Part shown: piece by piece, positions 11,556-18,975 of the stretch
Position numbering within the stretch: the stretch's first letter is position 1
Layout: each line of letters opens with the position of its first letter
Assembly (NCBI GenBank): GCA_018697205.1
Contig: JABHTG010000086.1
Location: 1 to 37,151, forward strand
DNA from: Nitrospina sp.
GTDB taxonomy: Bacteria; Nitrospinota; Nitrospinia; Nitrospinales; VA-1
Reading direction: 5' to 3'
Length of the DNA stretch: 37,151 nucleotides
The notes under the pieces: model-generated
What the model saw: the letters and a program-made list of their open reading frames with translations, nothing else
What the model was told of the DNA's origin: nothing
The model's database searches: none
Position numbers and translations under genes: made by a program

Positions 11556-12638
11556 TTATATCGTTTTATTATTTTTAGTAGTGTTGGCTAGTAATTGGTT
11601 TATTTTTTTTAGCACTATTTCGGGCGAGAGAGTATCTGAATTTTTTTCTTCTAGTACGATGTGAGGAATGCTTATTGGTCCCCAGCGTGAAACTTCTCCG
11701 TGTTTAAAGATTACTACTGCAGGTGTTTCTACCGCTGATGCAAAATGCATTATACCGGTATGATTGCAAAATAGAAGGTCGCTTTTTTTTATAACTAGAG
11801 CCAATTCTTTAATTGAAAGAATTGGTAGCTGGCCAATCTTTGGGTTAGCTTGTTTGTTGATTCGGTTTATTAATGGTTCTTCGCCTGGGCCACATATAAA
11901 TAAAACTTCTGCTTGTTTTAAACTGGACAGTTTTTCTGCCACGATTCTGAAGTTACCTTCCTTCCACCCCCATTGTTCAATACGTGTACCAGGTTTTATT
12001 AGTACTAGTGGACGTTTCGGGTATTTGCGCAGTGCGTTTAACATGATAGTGATTTTTTTTTCTTCATCTTTATTGAAGTATAAGCATGGAGACTTTGTGA
12101 TTGATGGTAAACCCACATAGTTTAGTAACTCAAGGTTGTTTAGACTTTCGTGGCGTAGTTGGTTATCAAGAGGTAAACGGATATCGTATAGCCAAGCGGT
12201 TTCATCATGCGCGTAGCTTATTTTATATTTGGCTTTGCTAATTAGAGAAAGAATCGAAGCTATTGCGCTAAATTTTTTGTTTAGTGTAAAAGCAATATCA
12301 AACTTAGTATTTCGAAGTTGTTTAATAGCCGTTCCGATATTTTTCGGTTCAAAGGGAATAATTTTGTCTATATTCGGGTTGCCAATTAAAATAGGTACAT
12401 TATCTTGGCTTACCACCACGCTCAGGTGAAGATGCGGAAATGACTTTTTGATGGATTCGTAAACAGGCGTTGATAAAACAACATCTCCTAAACGATCCGG
12501 CCTTATTACTAATACAGATGTAAGGGCTGTAAAGTTTATAGGGAGTGGCGGAGGTTTTTTTTTGCTGACAAACAATCCAATTATGGCCCAAAGGATATAT
12601 TTTGCATTACGTTCTAGTTTGCGAGCCAGTTCAGCCAT
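11556..12638 (-). CDS. GT9-family ADP-heptose:LPS heptosyltransferase-like protein
   Basis: The protein has the GT9 fold signatures. The N-terminal domain includes 'VLVIRPDRLGDVVLSTPVYESIK' split across residues 40-65. The C-terminal domain carries 'VLIKPGTRIEQWGWKEGNFRIVAEKL' in part and the nucleotide-sugar site 'LLFCNHTGIMHFASAVETPAVVIF'. GT9 enzymes add ADP-activated heptose to the inner core of lipopolysaccharide at the inner face of the cytoplasmic membrane. A hydrophobic stretch at about residues 13-24 may help membrane association. It is the last of a minus-strand cluster with Trm112, another GT9 enzyme and a PAP2 phosphatase. The exact acceptor cannot be read from sequence. Confidence 0.85.
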   Translation of the reverse strand: MAELARKLERNAKYILWAIIGLFVSKKKPPPLPINFTALTSVLVIRPDRLGDVVLSTPVYESIKKSFPHLHLSVVVSQDNVPILIGNPNIDKIIPFEPKNIGTAIKQLRNTKFDIAFTLNKKFSAIASILSLISKAKYKISYAHDETAWLYDIRLPLDNQLRHESLNNLELLNYVGLPSITKSPCLYFNKDEEKKITIMLNALRKYPKRPLVLIKPGTRIEQWGWKEGNFRIVAEKLSSLKQAEVLFICGPGEEPLINRINKQANPKIGQLPILSIKELALVIKKSDLLFCNHTGIMHFASAVETPAVVIFKHGEVSRWGPISIPHIVLEEKNSDTLSPEIVLKKINQLLANTTKNNKTI

Positions 12639-12667
12639 AAGCTTTGTTTCGCCAAGTGGCAGTTCGT

Positions 12668-12838
12668 TTAAGGCAATGGCTGCGCTTGATCGATGAGCAT
12701 GATAGGAATACCATCCTGAATGAGGTACCTTAAGTTACATTGGTTGCAGTCGAGTCCATTTTCCTCAGGGGATAATTTCAAGTCTTGCTTACATTTCGGG
12801 CAAACTAGAATTTCTAAGAGTTCTTTATCGAAAGCCAT
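12668..12838 (-). CDS. Trm112-family zinc-ribbon small protein
   Basis: This 56-residue ORF lies in the 206-base gap between the two GT9 genes. The translation begins 'MAFDKELLEILVCPKCKQDL' and has a second cysteine pair in 'LDCNQCNLRYLIQDGIPIML'. CPxC near the N-terminus, a later CxxC, and the closing 'DGIPIML' are the hallmarks of the Trm112/YcaR family, short zinc-binding proteins. In eukaryotes and archaea Trm112 activates methyltransferases. In bacteria the small homologue (YcaR) is often beside lipid A or LPS genes, and its role there is unclear. It ends 30 bases before the downstream GT9 start and begins 7 bases after the upstream GT9 stop, so it is inside the operon. Confidence 0.88.
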   Translation of the reverse strand: MAFDKELLEILVCPKCKQDLKLSPEENGLDCNQCNLRYLIQDGIPIMLIDQAQPLP

Positions 12839-12844
12839 CTTACA

Positions 12845-13945
12845 TTACCTTAAGTTTTGAGTTGAACGTTGAGAAGAGGTTACCATCATAACGCGTTCAG
12901 AGACTAATTTTTTTGTTGCTTCAAACATATTTTGTACTGTTATTTTATCCATACATTCGGTAGTTCCTAAGGGGCATTTGCGTTTCCAACAGAAACTACA
13001 GTTTAATTTGTGAAAAACTGCTTGATGACTTTTTGAGTAGGCGCCGTTGCGGTTTGGATCAGTTGGCCCCCATACCGAAATTGTTGGAACCCCTATCGCC
13101 CAACATATATGAAATGGTCCCGAATCGCCTCCTACGAATAAAGAAAGTTTTTTGTATAGCCCGATAGATTCAGCAATTGTCGTTTTAGGCGCTATCCACG
13201 AGGGGTGTTTCATGGAACCGGCGATGTTTTGAACCATTTCTTTTTCTCCAGGGCCCCAAGTGAGAAGAATGGAAAAACCTAACTCTTCTGCTAGTCTGTC
13301 GGCCAGCAGAGCATATCGTTCAATACTCCAAAGTTTAGTTGGAAAACCACCTCCTGGATTTATTCCAGCTATGGGCTTTTCCGTGAGCTTGTTATTTTTC
13401 TTCATAAAATCTTCTGAGGTATGTTCATCCTCCGCACTTATTGATATGTTAAAGTCCGTCTGAAAATGAAAGTCTCCTAAGGCTGAAAGTTGTGATAGGC
13501 AGCGATCCACTATATGACTACCGGAAGAAAGATAGTCACTTTGGTTATTATTGAACCAGGTGTTTATTTTTTCTCGACAATTTTTACGGTGGAAACCCAC
13601 TCTGTTTGGCGCACCTGTTGAGCGGGCAATGACCCCGGTTTTAATTAGACCTTGCAAATCAAAAGTCCAATCAAACTGGCGTTCCTTTAATAACTTTCTT
13701 GTTCTGCAAACTTCATCCCAAGATTTTATGTTGAGATTCTGACGCCAATGTTTAGTTGGGATAGGAATCACTTCATCAAGGTCTGGGTTACATTTGATTA
13801 AGTCCTGGAAACTCTTCTCGATTATCCACGCGATATAAGCTTTAGGGTGATTTTTTCTCAAAGTTCTTAGAAAGGGCAAAGCATGAACAATGTCGCCGAT
13901 AGAACTCAGCTTAATGATTAGAAATTTTTGTTTTGGCAAGTTCAT
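12845..13945 (-). CDS. GT9-family ADP-heptose:LPS heptosyltransferase (WaaC/WaaF-like)
   Basis: This 366-residue glycosyltransferase begins with 'KFLIIKLSSIGDIVHALPFLRTLRK', a standard GT9 N-terminus (the 'SSIGD' loop). It ends with the sugar-nucleotide region 'LFVGGDSGPFHICWAIGVPTISVWGPTDPNRNGAY' in part, close to WaaF/WaaC and RfaF relatives. A cysteine-rich 'CSFCWKRKCPLGTTECM' segment, seen in many heptosyltransferase II-like proteins, follows. It probably transfers heptose to the LPS inner core. Its start lies inside the 3' end of the PAP2 gene (35 bases shared), indicating translational coupling. A Trm112-like gene and a second GT9 gene follow. Confidence 0.88.
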   Translation of the reverse strand: MNLPKQKFLIIKLSSIGDIVHALPFLRTLRKNHPKAYIAWIIEKSFQDLIKCNPDLDEVIPIPTKHWRQNLNIKSWDEVCRTRKLLKERQFDWTFDLQGLIKTGVIARSTGAPNRVGFHRKNCREKINTWFNNNQSDYLSSGSHIVDRCLSQLSALGDFHFQTDFNISISAEDEHTSEDFMKKNNKLTEKPIAGINPGGGFPTKLWSIERYALLADRLAEELGFSILLTWGPGEKEMVQNIAGSMKHPSWIAPKTTIAESIGLYKKLSLFVGGDSGPFHICWAIGVPTISVWGPTDPNRNGAYSKSHQAVFHKLNCSFCWKRKCPLGTTECMDKITVQNMFEATKKLVSERVMMVTSSQRSTQNLR

Positions 13946-14429
13946 TGTCGGTTGAGGGAGAAAACTTGTCTTTAAAAAGATTGAGTATGTTGATGTAAAA
14001 ATATTTATATCCCATATAACCTATTAAAACCCCACATAGGGCTCCAGTCAAAACATCTGTAGGGTAGTGTACTCCAAGGTAAACTCTCGAGTAACCTATC
14101 AATAAAGCTAAAATATATAAAAAAAATGCAAGGTTTTTATAAGCAAGAGTAAAGAGCGTAGCAAATGTGAATGAGTTTATCGCATGATTAGAAGGAAATG
14201 AAAAGCTGTTCGAGCAATTAGCAATATCTTTCACATTGGTGAGGACATGGCAAGGTCTATCGCGCGCAAATAGATCTTTCATTATTGCCCCTAAAAAATC
14301 AGAAATAGATACCGCTAAACCAATTGCTAGAATCAATGCTAAGCCTGGCATTTTTTTGAGCCAGAGAAAAACCAATAAACAAACACCTCCTGGCCATATA
14401 AAATTCTGCTTGATGGAGATAAACTGCAT
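13911..14429 (-). CDS. PAP2-family lipid phosphatase
   Basis: The three phosphatase motifs of the PAP2 family are present: 'KDLFARDRP' (motif 1), 'PSNHAINS' (motif 2, usually PSGH) and 'SRVYLGVHYPTD' (motif 3). Several membrane helices surround them. Likely substrates are undecaprenyl pyrophosphate or lipid A phosphate, in keeping with the heptosyltransferase gene it overlaps. The first AUG (14429) has no ribosome site and would drop the usual first helix-like segment. Family-like sequence continues upstream in frame to 14507, so the true start is probably a non-AUG codon there. The coordinates given are the conservative AUG version of 172 residues. Confidence 0.85.
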   Translation of the reverse strand: MQFISIKQNFIWPGGVCLLVFLWLKKMPGLALILAIGLAVSISDFLGAIMKDLFARDRPCHVLTNVKDIANCSNSFSFPSNHAINSFTFATLFTLAYKNLAFFLYILALLIGYSRVYLGVHYPTDVLTGALCGVLIGYMGYKYFYINILNLFKDKFSPSTDNELAKTKISNH

Positions 14430-14507
14430 GAATTTTAGAAAAATTCTAGATTGAAAATGCGTGTTGATCCAGTAGAATAACGAGATGTCTAGCTCGGAAA
14501 TAGTGAT
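14430..14507 (-). other. Probable N-terminal extension of the PAP2 gene with a non-AUG start
   Basis: In frame with the PAP2 gene, with no stop, this stretch reads '...LDISLFYWINTHFQS...', which looks like the usual PAP2 N-terminus (LDxxLFxxIN). AGGGGG, on the minus strand at 14518-14513, is a good ribosome site. It is 5 bases from an ATC codon (14507) and 11 from an ATT codon (14501). There is no ATG, GTG, TTG or CTG between the upstream stop (14519-14517) and 14430. A sequencing error is an alternative. Confidence 0.5.
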
Positions 14508-14640
14508 TGAATCCCCCTAAAAATTAAAGTCATACGGATGTCGGTCTAGATTTTATTTGCTTTAAAACTTGTAGTCAAACGATTTATTGAAGAAGAGTCT
14601 CTCTGGCACAAATACATCATTTGCAAATACGTAAACTTGA

Positions 14641-15318
14641 ATGACAAAAAAAAATAAAAACGCTTTGGTTGTTTTTGCTCGTGACCCTGTGATTGGGCAG
14701 GTTAAAACACGCCTCAATCCATTTTTAGACTTGCAAACCATTTGTGGACTGTATACTTGCTTTCTTTCTGATAGCCTTGACACGATGTGCGCTTTAGAGT
14801 CAGTCGATCATTTTATCGGTATTTATCCTTCAAGTACTTCGGGATATTTTGAACAATTAGATCCATCCTCAATTGGTACTTTTATTCAAGAGGGGAGAGA
14901 TCTTGGCGATAGAATGAAAAATACTTTTTCTTTAAAATTTTCCGAAGGTTATGAACAGATTGCTATTATTGGATCAGATAGTCCTAGCTTACCTTTGGAT
15001 TATCTCAGACAAGCGTTTGCTTCTAAGCGAGATGTGGTTTTAGGTCCAAGTACTGATGGAGGATTTTATTTAATTGCGATGAAAGGAAAATTTTTTAATT
15101 TATTTGATGGTATTGCGTGGGGCGGTAATACTGTTTTGAAAGAAACCTATTCTAAGTTGAAATCGAATGGCGCATCACTAGAACTACTTCCAGTCTGGTA
15201 TGATGTGGACTTGCCGGATGATTTAATTTTTCTTAAAACACATTTAGAGCTTATGGTAGCCGTGGGTAAAAAAGAAGGGGCTTTGACTCAAAAGTTTTTA
15301 AATGAGTTATTTTTTTAA
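14641..15318 (+). CDS. DUF2064/TIGR04282-family nucleotidyl- or glycosyl-transferase-like protein
   Basis: This 225-residue soluble protein has the GT-A-like signatures of DUF2064: 'FARDPVIGQVKTRL' near the N-terminus, 'GSDSPSLP' and 'LGPSTDGGFYLIAM'. The family resembles small-molecule nucleotidyltransferases and is often annotated as a glycosyltransferase; the substrate is unknown. It lies 29 bases before hisD on the same strand and probably shares its transcript, though no functional link to histidine synthesis is known. The ATG at 14641 has no clear ribosome site. Divergent from the PAP2 gene, with about 130-210 bases between, depending on the PAP2 start. Confidence 0.8.
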   Translation: MTKKNKNALVVFARDPVIGQVKTRLNPFLDLQTICGLYTCFLSDSLDTMCALESVDHFIGIYPSSTSGYFEQLDPSSIGTFIQEGRDLGDRMKNTFSLKFSEGYEQIAIIGSDSPSLPLDYLRQAFASKRDVVLGPSTDGGFYLIAMKGKFFNLFDGIAWGGNTVLKETYSKLKSNGASLELLPVWYDVDLPDDLIFLKTHLELMVAVGKKEGALTQKFLNELFF

Positions 15319-15347
15319 TTATTGATTGAAAAGGTTTGGACTTTTAG

Positions 15348-16640
15348 ATGAAAATTTTTAAACATTCAGATGCTGATTTTGAAGCAACTCTGAAGTCAGT
15401 TATTAATCGAGCTAATCTTGATCTTGAGACTCACGATATTGTGGTTCGTGAAATTCTAGGACAGGTTAAAGAGCGTGGCGATGTTGCTTTGCTTGAATAT
15501 ACTCATCGTTTTGATCAGTACGATTTACCTCTGGAACAAATAAAGGTGGCACGTAGCGAGATTGATGAAGCCTTTACTAAAGTAGATAATAAAGAAATAG
15601 ACGCATTGAAACGGGCGGCGAAAAACATTCGTGAGTTTCATGACTATCAGAGTCAGGAGTCCTGGGAGTATGAAAAAAATGGTGTCTTTCTTGGGCAAAG
15701 TGTAAGGCCTCTTGAAATTGCAGGAATTTATGTTCCAGGAGGCAAAGCTTCCTATCCATCGTCTGTATTGATGAACGCAATTCCTGCTAAAGTTGCAGGA
15801 GTGGAAAAGATTGTTATGTGCAGCCCGGCACCAAAGGGACAATGCAGCCCCCACGTTCTCGTTGCAGCTGAGATTGCAGGGGTTGACTCCATCTTTAAAG
15901 TAGGCGGGGCTCAGGCGATCGGTGCTATGGCCTACGGGACAAATACAATTCCAAGAGTGGATAAAATTGTAGGGCCTGGTAATATCTATGTCGCTCTAGC
16001 TAAGCGAATGGTGTTTGGCCTAGTGGATATAGATATGATTGCAGGACCTAGTGAAATCCTGATCGTAGCAGACGATAGTGCACACGCAGACTTTATAGCA
16101 GCTGATTTATTGTCTCAGGCGGAGCATGATGAACAAGCGGTTCCAATTTTGGTGACTAGTTGTGAAAAACTAGCCCAAGGTGTAATGGAGGAATTGAATA
16201 AACAGGTTTGCGGCTTGAGCCGGCAGTCAATAATTGAAAGGTCTCTCGACGACCAGTGTTGCCTATTTGTCGTAAACTCTTTAGATGACGCGATCGAGAT
16301 AGCCAACCATATAGCGCCCGAACACTTGGAGTTGGCAGTGAATGACCCGCATGGTTGCGCTAAGCAAATAAAAAATGCAGGGGCTATATTTTTGGGACAT
16401 TATACTCCAGAGGCGCTTGGTGATTATTTAGCTGGACCTAATCATGTTTTGCCGACTAGCGGGACAGCTCGGTTCTCATCTCCACTCGGCGTTTATGACT
16501 TTGTCAAAAGGACTAGTATTATCTCTTATTCTTCTGAGGCCCTTGCAAAAGCAGCTCCTTCGGTAAGAGTTCTTGCTGATATGGAGCATTTGGATGCGCA
16601 TGCGAAAGCGGTAGACGTCAGAATAAGAAAGAGTTCGTAA
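15348..16640 (+). CDS. hisD: Histidinol dehydrogenase
   Basis: HisD catalyses the last two steps of histidine synthesis, oxidising L-histidinol to L-histidine with NAD+ and a zinc ion. Characteristic blocks are present in order: 'YVPGGKASYPSSVLMNAIPA', 'VGGAQAIGAMAYGT', 'VDKIVGPGNIYVALAK', 'IAGPSEILIVAD', 'SQAEHDEQA', 'APEHLEL' and 'GPNHVLPTSGTARFSSPL'. The length of 430 residues is typical. No other his gene lies in the window. A probable terminator follows the stop by 16 bases, closing the two-gene unit. Confidence 0.97.
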   Translation: MKIFKHSDADFEATLKSVINRANLDLETHDIVVREILGQVKERGDVALLEYTHRFDQYDLPLEQIKVARSEIDEAFTKVDNKEIDALKRAAKNIREFHDYQSQESWEYEKNGVFLGQSVRPLEIAGIYVPGGKASYPSSVLMNAIPAKVAGVEKIVMCSPAPKGQCSPHVLVAAEIAGVDSIFKVGGAQAIGAMAYGTNTIPRVDKIVGPGNIYVALAKRMVFGLVDIDMIAGPSEILIVADDSAHADFIAADLLSQAEHDEQAVPILVTSCEKLAQGVMEELNKQVCGLSRQSIIERSLDDQCCLFVVNSLDDAIEIANHIAPEHLELAVNDPHGCAKQIKNAGAIFLGHYTPEALGDYLAGPNHVLPTSGTARFSSPLGVYDFVKRTSIISYSSEALAKAAPSVRVLADMEHLDAHAKAVDVRIRKSS

Positions 16641-16656
16641 TATTTGAATGAAAAAG

Positions 16657-16688
16657 GTGTTTTTTGTAGGAAAAGCACGGTTTTTTTT
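16657..16688 (+). terminator. Probable intrinsic terminator after hisD
   Basis: GTGTTTTT pairs with AAAAGCAC (one G-T pair) around a short loop. The hairpin is followed by GG and eight T residues. It starts 17 bases after the hisD stop and lies just before the promoter-like sequence of the cytochrome operon, so it would insulate the two units. Confidence 0.45.
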
Positions 16689-16691
16689 ATC

Positions 16692-16720
16692 TTGACATGC
16701 AATTCTACGCATGATAAAAA
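16692..16720 (+). promoter_or_regulatory. Candidate sigma-70-type promoter of the cytochrome operon
   Basis: An exact TTGACA -35 box at 16692-16697 is followed after 17 bases by TAAAAA at 16715-16720, a 4-of-6 match to the -10 box (a GATAAA at 15 bases is an alternative). It lies directly after the hisD terminator and about 230 bases before the first cytochrome gene, so the leader would be about 200 bases. The -10 match is only fair. Confidence 0.35.
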
Positions 16721-16927
16721 TTCGGAAATTGGCTAAATTTGTGCCTTTTTGTATTTGTATTTAAGTTAGGAGCACAAAAGAGGATTATTCGTTTAGATAA
16801 ATGATCTTAATTAATGAAAATTGAATCAGCTGTATTGCTATAATTGGTTCTATATTTTAAATAAAAATTATAATTTTTTAATATTTGGAATACACACTTT
16901 ATGAAGTCCACAAAGGAGGACAAGGCT

Positions 16928-18898
16928 ATGCAGGGGAAAACAAGAAGCTTTAAAATTCTGCCCGTTGCTCTGTTTTTTGCATTTGCGGTATATGTTATGC
17001 CGGGGCTGGCAGGAGATGCTTTTGCAAAAGAAGCTTTTGCTGAGCAAGCTTTTGCTGAGCAGGCATTTGCTAAGGAGGTAATGGCTGCAGAAGACGATGC
17101 AGAGGGGGAGGGAGAACCTCAAATCGAATGGAGCCAAGACGTCTTCTATAAGGACTTTGAAGGCAACCCTTTGAAGGGCCCTGTGAGTGGTGCGCCAGCG
17201 CCTGAGCTAGGTGAGAACGACTACAATAACTATGAATTCGCTCCTAGTCGAATAATCCTTTGGATGGCAAACCAGCAGCATCTCTATTTCGGTAGTTTTG
17301 TTCTTGCTGTACCAATTTTCTGTATGTTGATTGAATTTGTGGGTATTCGAAGTCGTGAGAGTGACCCAGTTATGTCAGAGAAGTATGACCGTTTGGCTCA
17401 TGACCTTATGAAGGTTAGTCTTACGGCCTATTCGTGGACTGCTATTTTAGGTGGTATTTTACTCTTTACATTTATAACACTCTTCCCTGGTTTCTTTAAG
17501 TACATGGCTACAATTTTTCGGCCGGTAATGCACGTCTATGCATTGATGTTTTTGGCTGAGAGTGGCGTGCTTTACGTTTACTACTACGGGTGGGATAAGA
17601 TGAATGATGGCGGTTTTATGAAATGGATACACTGTAGTCTTTCTGTTTTGCTTAACCTTATCGGAACCGTCTTGATGTATCTCGCAAATTCATGGGCTAC
17701 CTTCATGCAGGCTCCTGGTGGAATTGATGAGCAAGGCCGCTTTTTGGGTAACATATGGCACGTAATCCACTCAACCTTATGGAATCCAGTAGGTGTACAT
17801 AGAATTTTAGGAAATATTGTTTTTGGTGGTGGAATCGTTGGAGCTTACGCTGCTTATCACTACTTGACTGCAAAAGATGAAGAAACTAAAGCCCATTATG
17901 ACTGGGTGTGTTATATCGCGATGTTTATCGCAATATTTGGACTTATTCCACTTCCTTTCGCTGGGTATTGGTTGATGAAGGAAGTGTATGCGTTCCGTCA
18001 GCAGATGGGTATCACCTTGATGGGTGGAATTATGGCTTGGTTGTTTATCATTCAGGCTGTGATGATCGGGCTGCTATTTTTCGGTGCGAATTCGTATCTG
18101 CATAATAGTATGTCGCGGGTAAATGGATCGCAGCGTTACATGAAGTATTGTAAATATATGGTTCTTCTCCTCATTGTTTGTTTTACGATGTGGATGACCC
18201 CTCATACGATCGTTATGACTCCTGGAGAATTAAAAGAAATGGGAGGTGCCCAACATCCAATTGTCGGTCACTTTGGGGTTATGTCTGCAAAGAATACTGC
18301 AGTGAACTTGATGATCACTTGTACGGTTCTTTGTTTTCTTCTTTATCAAAGGTCTAATAAGAAAATAACAGTTCCATGGGCAACCGTGGGTAATTGTTGG
18401 ATTTCTGCAATTTTCATAGGCGCTGCCTTGAATATTATTTTCTTGGGTGTTTATGGGTATTTTCTACCTGCAAACCAACGTGTAGGACTGTCGGTTCCAC
18501 AGGTAACTACTACTCTTACGACATTGTTTGCGGGTACAGCCATTAATATCTCCATGTTTAAGGATTCCGAATCTATGGGTGATATTAAATGGGGAACGCA
18601 GTCTAAAGTGGGAACTTATGCTATCTTCCTGCTCGCGATTTCATTCACCTGGTTGATGGGATTGATGGGGTACATTCGTTCTGCGGTAAGATTATTCTGG
18701 CACGTAACTGAGGTGCTGAGAGATAATTCGCCGGATGCGTATACCTTGACCATTGGTGAAGCCGGGAAGATGCTGACATTCAATACTCTTTTCGTATGGG
18801 TGCAGTTTGTTGTTGTCTTCTGGGTTGCCAGTTTGACTGTTAAGCCGGCAAAAGCGAAAGCGCCAGACGCAGTTCCAGTTCCAGCTCAGCAGCAATAG
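16928..18898 (+). CDS. Cytochrome bd-like oxidase, subunit I (CydA-like) with signal peptide
   Basis: This is a large membrane protein (656 residues from the chosen start) related to CydA. Helix-rich sequence begins at about residue 110. By eye alignment with E. coli CydA, His118 ('NQQHLYFG') fits the heme d/b595-side ligand, Glu211 ('AESGVLY') fits Glu107, and His291 ('VGVHRILGN') fits the heme b558 ligand. 'YYYGWDKM' matches CydA 'FFFGWDR'. CydA Glu99 is not conserved. A signal-peptide-like N-terminus carries four 5-residue repeats (residues 31-50). AAGGAGG at 16913-16919, with 8 bases of spacing, selects ATG 16928 over the in-frame ATG at 16901. It has no CydB partner here and is followed by three c-type cytochromes, so it may be reduced by cytochrome c rather than quinol. 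Related bd-like proteins are known from nitrite oxidisers. Confidence 0.82.
   Translation: MQGKTRSFKILPVALFFAFAVYVMPGLAGDAFAKEAFAEQAFAEQAFAKEVMAAEDDAEGEGEPQIEWSQDVFYKDFEGNPLKGPVSGAPAPELGENDYNNYEFAPSRIILWMANQQHLYFGSFVLAVPIFCMLIEFVGIRSRESDPVMSEKYDRLAHDLMKVSLTAYSWTAILGGILLFTFITLFPGFFKYMATIFRPVMHVYALMFLAESGVLYVYYYGWDKMNDGGFMKWIHCSLSVLLNLIGTVLMYLANSWATFMQAPGGIDEQGRFLGNIWHVIHSTLWNPVGVHRILGNIVFGGGIVGAYAAYHYLTAKDEETKAHYDWVCYIAMFIAIFGLIPLPFAGYWLMKEVYAFRQQMGITLMGGIMAWLFIIQAVMIGLLFFGANSYLHNSMSRVNGSQRYMKYCKYMVLLLIVCFTMWMTPHTIVMTPGELKEMGGAQHPIVGHFGVMSAKNTAVNLMITCTVLCFLLYQRSNKKITVPWATVGNCWISAIFIGAALNIIFLGVYGYFLPANQRVGLSVPQVTTTLTTLFAGTAINISMFKDSESMGDIKWGTQSKVGTYAIFLLAISFTWLMGLMGYIRSAVRLFWHVTEVLRDNSPDAYTLTIGEAGKMLTFNTLFVWVQFVVVFWVASLTVKPAKAKAPDAVPVPAQQQ
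17018..17077 (+). repeat. Four tandem 15-bp units encoding (A-F-A-[KE]-[EQ])4 after the signal peptide
   Basis: Units at 17018, 17033, 17048 and 17063 read GCTTTTGC(A/T)(A/G)A(A/G).. with few changes. Each encodes A-F-A followed by K-E or E-Q. Each unit thus presents an AxA signal-peptidase-like site directly after the hydrophobic core. The arrangement points to recent slippage or unit duplication in the coding sequence. Confidence 0.85.
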
Positions 18899-18975
18899 CT
18901 GATAACTAAAGGGCTGTTATTATAATTTTAAATAATATTAATTTTTTAGAATCATAAAACGAGAGGAGTAGGGGG

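Noticed and set aside
14599-14622. CTGGCAC ... TTGCA sigma-54-like pair upstream of the DUF2064 gene
   Set aside because: The GG and GC elements are 18 bases apart instead of the required 12.
16729-16745. TTGGCT ... GTGCC sigma-54-like pair upstream of the cytochrome operon
   Set aside because: Spacing is right, but about six positions differ from consensus, and a TTGACA promoter lies nearby.
17072-17083. AAGGAGGT followed by in-frame ATG inside the bd-like gene
   Set aside because: Spacing is only 1-2 bases, and the start would remove the signal peptide; the upstream start is better.
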